64,000 bases of DNA from JBBDXS01 sp040902195 (lineage in GTDB: Bacteria; Chloroflexota; Dehalococcoidia; DSTF01; RBG-16-68-14), in assembly GCA_040902195.1 (NCBI GenBank), contig JBBDXS010000013.1:49118-113117 (forward strand), written 5' to 3'. Shown in pieces: positions 40,137 through 48,627 of the stretch. Below the pieces are notes generated by a model. The model made no database searches. It had not been told where the DNA came from and was given only the letters and a program-made list of their open reading frames with translations. The stretch's first letter is position 1; each line of letters begins with the position of its first letter. Position numbers and translations under genes: made by a program.

Positions 40137-41671
40137 GCCGGCTCGATCTGCCTGACGCCGCACGAGAGCTGCTCGCCGCCGCGCGAGATGTCTTCGCTGA
40201 CGCCGAGGCGTATGTCGTCGGCGGCACGGTGCGCGACGCGCTGCTCGGCCTCGAGCTGGCCGACCTCGACCTCGCCGTTGCCGGAGATGCGCCGGAGCTG
40301 GCGCGCGCGCTTGCCGACCGCCTCGCAGGGCACTACGTGCTGCTCGACGCCGAGCGCGGCACGGCGCGCATCGTCCTCGACGACGGTCCGATACGCGTCA
40401 TCGACATCGCACGCCTGCGCGGCGACATCGCGACCGACCTCTCGTTGCGTGACTTCACTATCGACGCGATCGCGTTGCCGTTCGCGGACGGCGCGGACAT
40501 CATCGATCCGCACGGCGGCGTGCGAGACGTGGCAGCGCGCACGGTACGCCTCGTTTCGGAGCAAGCGCTTATCGACGACCCGCTACGCTTGCTGCGCGCC
40601 GTCCGCATCGCGACGCAACTCGACTTCGAGATCGAGGCCTCGACCCTAGACGCGCTGCGCCGCCACGCAGGGCGCATCGGCCAGGCCGCGGCGGAACGGC
40701 AGCGCGACGAGCTGGCCCGCTGCTTTTCGACGCCGCATGCCGCGCGCGCGATACGCCTGATGGACGGCCTCGGCCTGATCGACCAGCTCCTGCCTGAGGT
40801 CGCGGCCGGTCGCGGCGTGACGCAGCCCAAGGAGCACTACTACGACGTCTTCGATCACCTGATCGAGACCGTCGGGGCTCTCGATCTGATGCTTTCAGAA
40901 CGCGAGCCTCCGGACCAGCGAGAGCGCGCGCTCCGGCACGCCTTCCGCGACGGCCTCGCTTTCTCACACGCACTGCAGGAGCACTTCGCGCAGGACGTAA
41001 GCGAAGGCCGCTCGCGTGCGTCGTTGCTCAAGCTCGCAGGGCTGCTGCACGACGTTGCCAAGCCCGAGACGCGCGCGGCGGACGAGACGGGACGCATCCG
41101 CTTCTTCGGCCACGCCGAGGTCGGCGCCGAGACCGCCCGTCGCGTCCTGGGACGCTTCCGCTACTCCCGTCGCGAGACCGACCTCGTCGCCACGATGGTC
41201 GAAGAGCACCTCCGGCCCGGCCAGCTCTCGCAAGAAGGGCTGCCGAGCCGGCGCGCGCTCTACCGCTTCTTCCGTGACACCGGCGAGGCCGCCGAAAGCG
41301 TCCTCGTGCTCAGCCTGGCCGACGCGCTCGCCGCGCGCGGGCCTAACATGACGCTCGAGAGCTGGCGCGGCCACGTCGCCTACGTCGCGCACGTGCTCGC
41401 GCGCCGTGACGAGGACGCATCGATCGCGCAGCCCCCGCGCATCGTGACCGGCGAGGACATCATGGCCGCGCTCGGCGTCGCGCCGGGACCGGAGGTCGGC
41501 CGCCTGCTCGCCGCGATCGAGGAGGCGCAGGGGGCAGGCGAGGTCACGAGCCGCGAGGCGGCCATCGAACTGGCGCGCCGCCTGCACGAAGGACCGCCCA
41601 GCGCGCGTTACCGTTCCGTTGCGCGCGGGCGCGCCGAGCGAACGTTCGTCGCCATCGGAGGCGCGCGATGA
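40133..41671 (+). CDS. cca: CCA tRNA nucleotidyltransferase / poly(A) polymerase family with HD domain
   Basis: A 512-residue enzyme: the class II nucleotidyltransferase head (EAYVVGGTVRDALLGLELADLDLAV with the DxD metal site), LSLRDFTIDAIALP, the RNA-binding neck (DDPLRLLRAVRIATQLDF) and a C-terminal HD phosphohydrolase-type domain (HYYDVFDHLIETV, LAGLLHDVAKPET, GHAEVGAETA). It adds or repairs CCA on tRNA 3' ends; whether it does CCA or only A addition is not decidable by eye. GTG start at 40133 in an ATGA-like overlap with def. Overlaps yajC by 4 bases. Confidence 0.93.
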   Translation: MSRLDLPDAARELLAAARDVFADAEAYVVGGTVRDALLGLELADLDLAVAGDAPELARALADRLAGHYVLLDAERGTARIVLDDGPIRVIDIARLRGDIATDLSLRDFTIDAIALPFADGADIIDPHGGVRDVAARTVRLVSEQALIDDPLRLLRAVRIATQLDFEIEASTLDALRRHAGRIGQAAAERQRDELARCFSTPHAARAIRLMDGLGLIDQLLPEVAAGRGVTQPKEHYYDVFDHLIETVGALDLMLSEREPPDQRERALRHAFRDGLAFSHALQEHFAQDVSEGRSRASLLKLAGLLHDVAKPETRAADETGRIRFFGHAEVGAETARRVLGRFRYSRRETDLVATMVEEHLRPGQLSQEGLPSRRALYRFFRDTGEAAESVLVLSLADALAARGPNMTLESWRGHVAYVAHVLARRDEDASIAQPPRIVTGEDIMAALGVAPGPEVGRLLAAIEEAQGAGEVTSREAAIELARRLHEGPPSARYRSVARGRAERTFVAIGGAR

Positions 41672-41985
41672 ACCCGCCAACGATAACGTTCATCGTCATC
41701 GTCGGCGTCCTCCTAGCGTTCTACATCATGATCATTCGGCCCGCCCGGCAGGAGCAGGAAAAGGTCTCTCAGATCATTCGTGACCTCCACGTCGGAGACG
41801 AGATCATCACGACGGCCGGGTTCTTCGCAACGGTACGAGACATTACGACGCCGGAGGAAGGCCCTGTTGAGGTCCTCCTCGATTTTGGCAACGGCACCGA
41901 GATCCGCGCGCTGACGACATCCGTGTTGAAGCGCATCTCGACAGCGCCGGAGCCGTCTGACCAGAGGGCAGAGGAGGGGACGTAG
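41668..41985 (+). CDS. yajC: Preprotein translocase subunit YajC
   Basis: A 105-residue single-pass protein with TM helix ITFIVIVGVLLAFYIMIIRPARQEQ and the conserved cytoplasmic VGDEIITTAGFFATVRDI domain. It associates with SecDF. It overlaps the cca stop by 4 bases and precedes secD by one base, so all are one operon. Confidence 0.95.
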   Translation: MNPPTITFIVIVGVLLAFYIMIIRPARQEQEKVSQIIRDLHVGDEIITTAGFFATVRDITTPEEGPVEVLLDFGNGTEIRALTTSVLKRISTAPEPSDQRAEEGT

Positions 41986-41986
41986 C

Positions 41987-43678
41987 ATGCTAATCCTGCG
42001 CCGGTGGTGGAACACGCTGCTCTTTCTGGCGATCATCGCGGTGACCGCGCTCTGCGTCGTCGCCGTCTGGCCATCCGAGCCGGACCGCTACCTGCCGGAC
42101 TTCATCAACTGGCCCGAGGGCAAAGGCATCACGCTCAAATACCCCGCCGTCTCGGGCGATCAGTTCACGCTCAAGACGATCACGCGCCGCGAGATGAGCC
42201 TCGGGCTCGACCTGCGCGGCGGCACCCGCCTCGTGCTCGAGCCGGAGCCAGGCGTGCAGGTCGCGGACCTCGACGCGGCACTCGACGGTGCGCGCGACGT
42301 CATCGAGCGGCGCGTCAACGAGTTCGGCATCGCCGAATCCGAGGTCCGTCGCCTGGGCGACACGCGCCTCGACGTCGAGCTGCCGGGCATCACGGCTGAA
42401 GAGGCGATCGACAAGGTTGGCCGCACCGCGCGACTCCAGTTCTGCGAGCCGATACTGAACAACACGGGCGACATCGCCGTGGTGCGCACGGCCTCCCCAG
42501 ACGCCACCGCGACGGTCTCGTACGAGCCCCAGTCATGCAACCCCGTGCGCGACGACGCGGGCAACATCGTCATCAGCGGCCCGGACGCCGCCAGCGCGAC
42601 GATCGCGTATGAGGCCTGGGACCAGCAAGTCCGGACGTATGCGGAGGACGACATCGTCTGGCAACCCGCGAAAGGCGATCTCGATGGCGTCGAGACGGAG
42701 CTCACCGGCGACTTCCTTCGCACCACCTTCGTTACGGCACGAGATCAGCTTGGTGTCGAACAGGTACTGGCGTTTGAAATGAACGGCGACGGTGCCCAGA
42801 TCCTCGGCAGCGTCACCGAGCGTTTGGTTACGCGGAACTACCCGATGGCGTTCTTCCTCGATGGCCAGCCCATTACCGGAGAAGACACTACCATCATCGC
42901 GCCGGCGATCCAGTCAAAACTCACCAGCTCAGGCATCGTCGAAGGCCTCACGACCAAAGATGCAAAGAATCTGAGCAAGCTGCTCAACATCGGCTCGTTC
43001 CCGGTTCCGCTGCGCGTTGTCCAGCAGCAGAACGTCGACGCGACGCTGGGCGAAACGGCCGTTCGCGACAGCGTCATCGCCGGCGAGGTCGCGCTCCTGC
43101 TGATCATGGCGTTCATGATCCTCTACTACCGGCTGCCCGGCCTCATGGCAAGCCTCGCGCTGGTGGTCTATACCAGCTTCGTGCTCATGGTCTTCAAGCT
43201 CTTGCCTGTGACGCTCACGCTTTCCGGAGTCGCCGCGTTCGTGCTTTCCGTCGGCATGGCCGTGGACGCGAACATCCTCATCTTCGAGCGCATGAAGGAG
43301 GAGTTACGCGTCGGCCGTAACCTCATCTCGTCGCTGGAAGACGGGTTCACACGCGCGTGGTCCTCGATCCGTGACAGCAACATCTCCACACTGATCACCT
43401 GCGCGATCCTGTACTGGTTCGGCAACCAGTTCGGTGAAAGCGCGATCAAGGGCTTCGCCATCACGCTGTCGATCGGCGTAATCGTCAGCATGTTCTCGGC
43501 AATCACAGTGACGCGCACGTTCATGACCTTCGCCATCCGCATCCGGCCGCTCTCGCGGCACCTGTGGCTCTACGTGCCGGACCTTCCGGAAGGCATGCAT
43601 GGCGGCCCGGCGCGCGCGGCCGCTGTCTCAGGAGGCTCGGGCACGGAGCCGCCACGAAGGGAGGGCCGAGCGCGATGA
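41987..43678 (+). CDS. secD: Protein translocase subunit SecD
   Basis: A 563-residue RND-type membrane protein: one N-terminal TM helix, a large periplasmic part with the SLGLDLRGGTRLVLE motif and the two ferredoxin-like repeats, and a C-terminal 5-TM block with GVAAFVLSVGMAVDANILIFERMKEE (conserved charged residues for proton flow) and ITVTRTFMTFAIR. With SecF it pulls exported proteins across the membrane using proton motive force. It overlaps secF by 4 bases. Confidence 0.96.
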   Translation: MLILRRWWNTLLFLAIIAVTALCVVAVWPSEPDRYLPDFINWPEGKGITLKYPAVSGDQFTLKTITRREMSLGLDLRGGTRLVLEPEPGVQVADLDAALDGARDVIERRVNEFGIAESEVRRLGDTRLDVELPGITAEEAIDKVGRTARLQFCEPILNNTGDIAVVRTASPDATATVSYEPQSCNPVRDDAGNIVISGPDAASATIAYEAWDQQVRTYAEDDIVWQPAKGDLDGVETELTGDFLRTTFVTARDQLGVEQVLAFEMNGDGAQILGSVTERLVTRNYPMAFFLDGQPITGEDTTIIAPAIQSKLTSSGIVEGLTTKDAKNLSKLLNIGSFPVPLRVVQQQNVDATLGETAVRDSVIAGEVALLLIMAFMILYYRLPGLMASLALVVYTSFVLMVFKLLPVTLTLSGVAAFVLSVGMAVDANILIFERMKEELRVGRNLISSLEDGFTRAWSSIRDSNISTLITCAILYWFGNQFGESAIKGFAITLSIGVIVSMFSAITVTRTFMTFAIRIRPLSRHLWLYVPDLPEGMHGGPARAAAVSGGSGTEPPRREGRAR

Positions 43679-44697
43679 TGGACATCGTTGGCAAACGGAA
43701 GTGGTTCTATCTCATCTCGTTCCTCGTGCTGCTGCCGGGCGTCATTTCACTGGCGATTCCGCCCCACCTGGAGGCGGGGATCGACTTCAGCAGCGGCTCG
43801 ACGTTTACGGTGCGTTTCCAAAACCCCGCTACGCAGGACGAGCTCGACAGCGCGATGGACGGTCTCGGCCACCCGGAAGCGCGCGTCCAGAGCACCGGCC
43901 AAAACGAGTTCCTCGTGCGCACCAAGGAGCTGCGCGGCGCCACCTCGGCCCCACCGATCGGCCCGGCGCCGCCAAACGAGAAAGACGAGCTCGAAACGGC
44001 GCTGCAGGAGCGCTTCGGGCCGCTCCTCGACGGCAACGGCGCTCCGACGGATAGCTTCATCGAGTTCTCATCGATCTCCGCCAGCCTCTCGCGTGAGATC
44101 GTGCGCAACGCGACGATCGCGGTCGTGGTCGCTTCGCTCGCGATCTTCATGTTCCTCTGGTACGCGTTCCGGAGCGTACCGCAGCCGTTCCGGTTCGGTT
44201 CGGCCGCCGTGCTCGCGCTCCTACACGACGTGCTGCTCGTCCTCGGCGTGTTCTCTATCTTGGGGCGGACCATCGGGACCGAGGTCAACTCATTCTTTAT
44301 TACTGCGCTCCTCACCGTGATCGGTTTTTCCGTGCACGACTCGATCGTCGTGTTCGACCGCATTCGCGAGACAGTCGCGCGCGGCGGCGGACACGACTTC
44401 GCGGAAGCGGTGAACATGAGCCTGCTGCAGACGCTGGGCCGTTCGATCAACACGTCACTCACATTAGTCTTCTCGATCCTTGCGCTGCTGCTGATGGGCG
44501 GCTCGAGCATCCGCGACTTCCTGCTCGCGATGCTTGTCGGCACCACGACGGGCGTGTACAGCTCGGTGTTCATCGCGAGCCAGATCCTCGTCTCGTGGGA
44601 GGAAGGCGACGTCCCGCGCCTGTGGCGTCGCATCTTCGGCGGCCGCAGCGGCGGCACGTCGAACGAAGAAGCCGAAGCGATGGCTGCCGAGGCGTAG
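43675..44697 (+). CDS. secF: Protein translocase subunit SecF
   Basis: A 340-residue partner of SecD: IVGKRKWFYLISFLVLLPGVISL TM1, the LEAGIDFSSGSTFTVRF motif, and the closing TM block with TALLTVIGFSVHDSIVVFDRIRET and RSINTSLTLVFSILALLLMGG. The ATG at 43675 overlaps the secD stop (ATGATGA) with GGGAGG upstream. A GGTCTAG-type heptamer array follows the stop. Confidence 0.96.
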   Translation: MMDIVGKRKWFYLISFLVLLPGVISLAIPPHLEAGIDFSSGSTFTVRFQNPATQDELDSAMDGLGHPEARVQSTGQNEFLVRTKELRGATSAPPIGPAPPNEKDELETALQERFGPLLDGNGAPTDSFIEFSSISASLSREIVRNATIAVVVASLAIFMFLWYAFRSVPQPFRFGSAAVLALLHDVLLVLGVFSILGRTIGTEVNSFFITALLTVIGFSVHDSIVVFDRIRETVARGGGHDFAEAVNMSLLQTLGRSINTSLTLVFSILALLLMGGSSIRDFLLAMLVGTTTGVYSSVFIASQILVSWEEGDVPRLWRRIFGGRSGGTSNEEAEAMAAEA

Positions 44698-44733
44698 CGA
44701 TTGGTCGAGGGTCTAGGTTTAGGGTCTAGTTAG

Positions 44734-44871
44734 CGCAGCGACTGTCCGACTTCGAACGGCTCCCTCGTCCCGACGCCGGACGAGCCGGTCATGGTCCTCG
44801 ATCTCGGCGCAAACGTCGACATAGACGGCTCGCTCGAGAGCGACTGGCGCGCGATTGGCGACCCATGGTGA
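44734..44871 (+). pseudogene. Possible gene remnant
   Basis: A stop-bounded frame of 45 codons without its own start reads like the C-terminus of a protein (NGSLVPTPDEPVMVLDLGANV then DIDGSLESDWRAIGDPW). It lies between the secF-side repeat array and a REP hairpin. It matches nothing I recognise and may be chance. Confidence 0.2.
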
Positions 44872-44883
44872 CTTGGCCCATCC

Positions 44884-44959
44884 GTAGGGGAGGCCTTTAG
44901 GTCGCCCGCAACAGTGCAACGATAGAGAACGTCGCGGGAGGCCTAAAGGCCTCCCTTAC
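44884..44959. repeat. REP-like palindrome supplying the selB stop codon
   Basis: GTAGGGGAGGCCTTTAGG (44884-44901) pairs with CCTAAAGGCCTCCCTTAC (44942-44959), 17 of 18 bp. The last bases overlap the selB stop on the minus strand. Related palindromes are at 33714 and 1657. Confidence 0.65.
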
Positions 44960-46803
44960 AGCCTGCGCAGCACGCGCGCGTCCCCCACGCGCCGCGTCAC
45001 GCGCGTGCTATCGAGGTGCTCCAGCAGCGCCTGCGCGTACTTGCGTGTCGTGCCGAACAGGTCGCGCGCCTGCGCGAGCGTAATCGACCCGTCGCGGCGC
45101 GCGTGCTCGACGATGCGCTCCGTCATGTCACGATACGCCTCGGCCGTGAACACGACGCCGCCGGCGGCGGACACGACGCGCCCGCTGCGCTCCAGGTACG
45201 AGAGGAGATCGGGCGCGATCGAGATGTCCGTCGGCGGCGCGTACGGCTTCGCCGCGAGCGCAGCGACATAGGCGTCCGCCTCCTGCTGCTGCGCCGGCGT
45301 CAGCGCCGTCTCTTCGCGCGCGAGCGCAACGGACGTCGCTGACGTCTCGATGAGCCCCGCTCCGCTCCAGCGCTCCAGCACCGCGCCGAAGAGTCCCGGC
45401 TGGAGGCTCAGCTTGCTGCGCAGCTCCTCGCGCGCCATCCCGTCGAGCAGCGGATGCGCGCTACGTTGCGTCTCCAGCTCGCGCCGCGCGCGCTGCCACA
45501 GCGCGTCGAGCCACCCCCGCGTCACGAACCCGTCCGCGAGCCGCACGATGTCGCCCGCGAGCGCGAGCTCGTCGAGTGCTACGCGCAGCTCTTCCTCCGC
45601 GCGACCCGTCTCGCTCGCCAGCGACGCCAGCGACCCCGGCTCGATGCGCCGCAGCGCCGCGGCCAGCGCCTCCGCGCTCGACCCGCCCGCTAGCGCCTCG
45701 AGCGACTGCAGCGTGGCTTCGTGTAACCGGCGGTGTCGCTGTGGATGCGCGTCGACGACCTCCCCACCCGTGACGGTGTCGTTCGGCGTGCGCAACACAA
45801 CGCGGTCGCCCTTCACGACCACGACCGGCTCGCTGAGGCGGAGCTGCGCCCACGCGACGTCGCCCGGCCGCAGCTCGTCGCGATCGAGCAGGAGCAATCG
45901 CGCCGGCGCCTCCGCCGCGCCCGCGTGCAACGTCAGCTCCGCGGCGTGCCGCAACGGCTTGCGCAGCGACGCGAGCGCGCGCAGCCGCACATCGATGGCG
46001 TCCGCGGGCGCGATCGTGCCCGGCAGCGCCAGCACCTGCCCGCGCCGCACGTCCTCTTTCGCCACGCCCGACAGGTTGACCGCCGTGCGCCGCCCCGGCA
46101 GCGCGCGCTCGACGGCCTCCTTGTGGTGCTGGAGGCCGCGGATGCGCGCGGTTAGGTCGCCGGGCAAGACGGCGACCTCCTGCCCGACCTCCAGCGCGCC
46201 GTCGATGAGCGTGCCGGTCACGACGGTGCCCATACCCGCAATCGTGAACGAGCGGTCGATCGGCAGCCGCGGCCGCCCGATGTCGCGTTTCGTCTCCGTG
46301 CCCGCGAGCTGCTCGTCGAGCACGCGCAGCAGCGTATCGAGCCCGTCGCGCGTCACGGCCGACACGGGAACGACCGGCGCGCCTTCGAGCGTCGTGCCTG
46401 CGACCAGCTCGCGCGCGTCCGTCGCGACGATCGCGATCACGTCTTCGTCCGCAAGGTCCGTCTTCGTGATCACGATGACGCCGCTGCGCACACCGAGCAG
46501 GTCGATGATCGCGAGGTGCTCTCGCGTCTGCGGCATGACGCTCTCGTCCGCCGCGATGACGAGCAGCGCGAGATCGATGCCGCCCGCGCCCGCGAGCATG
46601 TTCTTGATGAAGCGCTCGTGTCCCGGCACATCGACGATGCTCACCTCGCGTCCCGACGGCAGCGTGAGCCACGCGAAGCCGAGGTCGATCGTCATGCCGC
46701 GCTGCTTCTCCTCGCGCAGGCGGTCGGGGTCGATGCCTGTTAGCGCCTCAACGAGCACCGACTTTCCGTGATCGACATGTCCCGCCGTACCTATGACGAA
46801 CAT
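44956..46803 (-). CDS. selB: Selenocysteine-specific translation elongation factor SelB
   Basis: A 615-residue EF-Tu-like GTPase with G1 GTAGHVDHGKS, G3 DVPGHE, G4 TKTD and the RGMTIDLGF switch characteristic of SelB, two beta-barrel domains (DRSFTIAGMGTVVTGTLIDG) and four C-terminal winged helices that bind SECIS RNA (EELRSKLSLQPGLFGAVLERWSG and GSITLAQARDLFGTTRKYAQALLEHLD). It delivers Sec-tRNA to UGA codons, so the organism should also have selA, selC and selD elsewhere; none is in the window. The ATG at 46803 is the start just before the G1 motif. The stop lies in a REP hairpin. Confidence 0.95.
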   Translation of the reverse strand: MFVIGTAGHVDHGKSVLVEALTGIDPDRLREEKQRGMTIDLGFAWLTLPSGREVSIVDVPGHERFIKNMLAGAGGIDLALLVIAADESVMPQTREHLAIIDLLGVRSGVIVITKTDLADEDVIAIVATDARELVAGTTLEGAPVVPVSAVTRDGLDTLLRVLDEQLAGTETKRDIGRPRLPIDRSFTIAGMGTVVTGTLIDGALEVGQEVAVLPGDLTARIRGLQHHKEAVERALPGRRTAVNLSGVAKEDVRRGQVLALPGTIAPADAIDVRLRALASLRKPLRHAAELTLHAGAAEAPARLLLLDRDELRPGDVAWAQLRLSEPVVVVKGDRVVLRTPNDTVTGGEVVDAHPQRHRRLHEATLQSLEALAGGSSAEALAAALRRIEPGSLASLASETGRAEEELRVALDELALAGDIVRLADGFVTRGWLDALWQRARRELETQRSAHPLLDGMAREELRSKLSLQPGLFGAVLERWSGAGLIETSATSVALAREETALTPAQQQEADAYVAALAAKPYAPPTDISIAPDLLSYLERSGRVVSAAGGVVFTAEAYRDMTERIVEHARRDGSITLAQARDLFGTTRKYAQALLEHLDSTRVTRRVGDARVLRRL

Positions 46804-46847
46804 TGCTTGCCCGCGACGTCTTGGGTGGAGAGGGAACCATGGAGCCG

Positions 46848-46922
46848 TTGAACCAGTGAACCAGCAGAGCTCCAACCACCAAGCTGGTTCCAGGGTTCAG
46901 AGGTTCTGTGGTTCCGAGGTTC
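46848..46922. repeat. GAACCAG-type inverted repeat array upstream of selB
   Basis: TTGAACCAGTGAACCAGC followed by an inverted CTGGTTCCAGGGTTCAG and GGTTCTGTGGTTCCGAGGTTCC units. It lies in the 123-base spacer between selB and the cyclotransferase gene, and has no gene of its own. Confidence 0.45.
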
Positions 46923-46926
46923 CGGC

Positions 46927-47376
46927 TCAGGCATGCGTCTTCGTCTTCTGCAGCGCCTGCACATACTCCTCCGGAAGGTCGTGGTCGCGTGCGCCCTGGA
47001 CGATGATGCCCAGGTACTGGCGGCTGGGCGCGAAGTGCCCCGTCTGGTTCGCGATGTACGTGTGCGATTCGTGCTCCGCCGCCGCGTCATCGATCACGCG
47101 CACCAGCTCGCGGCGGTACGCGCGCGGGGCGTTCTCGTACTTGTCGAGCGTGACGAAGCAGGCGTTATCGATCTCGTAGAGCGCCCCCCAGACCTCCGCG
47201 TCGGGCTCGGGTACAATGTCTGCCACACCGCCCTTGCGCGTGCGATCGTAGCGCGTGAACGCGATCCGGTAGCCGCGTAGCAGCGCTGGACCGAGCGGCT
47301 TCGCGCCGGGGCAGCGGCGGCGGAACATGCGCAGATGCATATTCGATCCGTAAGCAAAGTAGAGGGAACGAGGCAT
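46927..47376 (-). CDS. Gamma-glutamylcyclotransferase family protein (AIG2/GGCT-like)
   Basis: A 149-residue protein of the GGCT fold: LYFAYGSNMHLRMFRRRCP at the N-terminus (substrate-binding YGSN) and LDKYENAPRAYRREL with the catalytic-type Glu, plus VWGALYEID. The family cleaves gamma-glutamyl amines or amino acids to pyroglutamate; exact substrate unknown. A TACAAT box lies 11 bases before the ATG, so the leader is only a few bases. Divergent from the deacetylase gene. Confidence 0.9.
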   Translation of the reverse strand: MPRSLYFAYGSNMHLRMFRRRCPGAKPLGPALLRGYRIAFTRYDRTRKGGVADIVPEPDAEVWGALYEIDNACFVTLDKYENAPRAYRRELVRVIDDAAAEHESHTYIANQTGHFAPSRQYLGIIVQGARDHDLPEEYVQALQKTKTHA

Positions 47377-47387
47377 GCGACGAGAAC

Positions 47388-47393
47388 ATTGTA
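47388..47393 (-). promoter_or_regulatory. -10 box of the cyclotransferase gene
   Basis: TACAAT on the minus strand, 11 bases before the ATG at 47376; no clear -35 box. Confidence 0.4.
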
Positions 47394-47424
47394 GCTGCAG
47401 GGCTTTAGCCTTGCCCCCGCGGTA

Positions 47425-47462
47425 CCAGCGACCAGCGACTAGCGACTAGCGACTAGCGACTA
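47425..47462. repeat. GCGACTA heptamer array directly before the deacetylase start
   Basis: CCAGCGAC CAGCGACT then AGCGACT three more times, ending at the start codon. The left edge CGGTACCAGCGAC is shared with the array at 54548. It occupies the position where a ribosome site should be. Confidence 0.7.
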
Positions 47463-48490
47463 TGACCGGTTTCGTCTGGAACGCCAACCACGTCGAGCAC
47501 GACGTTGAGGGCCACCCCGAGTGCCCGGAGCGCCTCGAGTCCGTCCTCGCGCTCCTGCGCGACTGCGGCCTGCTCGAACGTCTCCACCGCATCGAGCCGC
47601 GCGACGCCACGGACGAGGAGCTCTGGTGGGTGCACACGCCCGCCTACGTACGCCGCGTCGACGACGTCTGTGCGCAAGGGGGCGGCTGGTTCGACCCCGA
47701 CACGTACGCGCTACCGCGCTCCTGCGAGGCGGCGCGCCGCGCCTGCGGCTCCTCGCTCGACGCTACGGAGGCGGTCCTCTCCGGCCGTACACGTTCGGCG
47801 TTCGCTGCCGTGCGGCCGCCCGGCCACCACGCTCGCCCCGCGCAGGCGATGGGGTTCTGTCTCTACAACAACATCGCCGTCGCGGCGCAGTACGCGCGCG
47901 AGCGCCACGGCCTGGAGCGTGTCGCCATCATCGACATCGATGTGCACCACGGCAATGGCACGCAGGACGCCTTCTACGGCGACCCGGGCGTGCTCTACGT
48001 CTCGACGCACCAGTACCCGTTCTATCCGGGCACGGGCCCCGCAGAGGAGACGGGCGCGGGTACCGGCGCGGGCGCCAACGTCAACATCCCGCTCCAGGCC
48101 GGCTGCGGCGACCGCGAGTACGCCCTCGCGTTCGAGCAGGTCGTCGAGCCCGTCGTGGCGCGCTACCGGCCGCAAATCGTGCTCGTCTCTTGCGGCTTCG
48201 ACGCGCACTACGCCGATCCGCTCGCGGGCATGGCGCTCAGCGTCGACGGCTACGGCGACATGGCGGAGCGCATCCTCGCGCTGGCCGAGGAACTCTGCGA
48301 CGGCAAGCTCGTCTACTTCCTCGAGGGCGGCTACGACTTCACAGCCGTCTCGTGGGGCGTCCGCCGCGTCCTCGAAACGCTGCTGTCGGAGCCCCAAACG
48401 CCGGACCCCCTCGGCCCGCTCGGCGAAGGCCCCTCGCCCCACGTAGAACCGGTCTTGCGCGAGCTGCGGGAGCTCCACGGGCTCACGTAG
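47462..48490 (+). CDS. Histone deacetylase superfamily protein (AcuC/AphA-like)
   Basis: A 342-residue zinc amidohydrolase. Motifs: HPECPERLESVLALLRDCG near the N-terminus, RPPGHHARPAQAMGFCLYNNIAVAAQYA (catalytic His-His), IIDIDVHHGNGTQDAFY (Zn Asp and His), VSTHQYPFYPGTG, SCGFDAHYADPLAGM (Zn Asp) and LEGGYD. Bacterial members deacetylate acetyl-lysine proteins, acetylpolyamines or acetoin pathway proteins; a polyamine operon is nearby but not adjacent. The ATG at 47462 abuts a 7-bp repeat array with no ribosome site. Followed by palindromes at 48492 and 48515. Confidence 0.93.
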   Translation: MTGFVWNANHVEHDVEGHPECPERLESVLALLRDCGLLERLHRIEPRDATDEELWWVHTPAYVRRVDDVCAQGGGWFDPDTYALPRSCEAARRACGSSLDATEAVLSGRTRSAFAAVRPPGHHARPAQAMGFCLYNNIAVAAQYARERHGLERVAIIDIDVHHGNGTQDAFYGDPGVLYVSTHQYPFYPGTGPAEETGAGTGAGANVNIPLQAGCGDREYALAFEQVVEPVVARYRPQIVLVSCGFDAHYADPLAGMALSVDGYGDMAERILALAEELCDGKLVYFLEGGYDFTAVSWGVRRVLETLLSEPQTPDPLGPLGEGPSPHVEPVLRELRELHGLT

Positions 48491-48491
48491 G

Positions 48492-48511
48492 CGAGGGTCT
48501 TTAGACCCTCG
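48492..48511. terminator. Hairpin after the deacetylase gene
   Basis: CGAGGGTCT-TT-AGACCCTCG, a perfect 9-bp stem two bases after the stop. Confidence 0.5.
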
Positions 48512-48514
48512 CGC

Positions 48515-48558
48515 GTCGGGGTCTGTCTCCTGCGGCGACTCTTCGAGAAGACCCCGAC
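48515..48558. repeat. Inverted repeat before ffh
   Basis: GTCGGGGTCT (48515-48524) and AGACCCCGAC (48549-48558) form a perfect 10-bp stem around a 24-base loop containing CTCCTGCGGCGACTCT, which also occurs near 54411. Confidence 0.55.
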
Positions 48559-48581
48559 CTACAACATCCCGACCAATCCCT

Positions 48582-48611
48582 GATTCCCGGTTCCTAGTTC
48601 CTCGTTCCTTC
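48582..48611. repeat. GTTCC heptamer array upstream of ffh
   Basis: GATTCCCGGTTCCTAGTTCC TCGTTCC: about four 7-bp units, with AATCCC at the left edge as in the other copies. Confidence 0.7.
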
Positions 48612-48613
48612 TG

Positions 48614-48619
48614 TACAAT
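48614..48619 (+). promoter_or_regulatory. -10 box of ffh
   Basis: TACAAT (48614-48619) lies 8 bases before the ATG; predicted transcription start at or next to the start codon. Confidence 0.5.
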
Positions 48620-48627
48620 GTAGCCCC

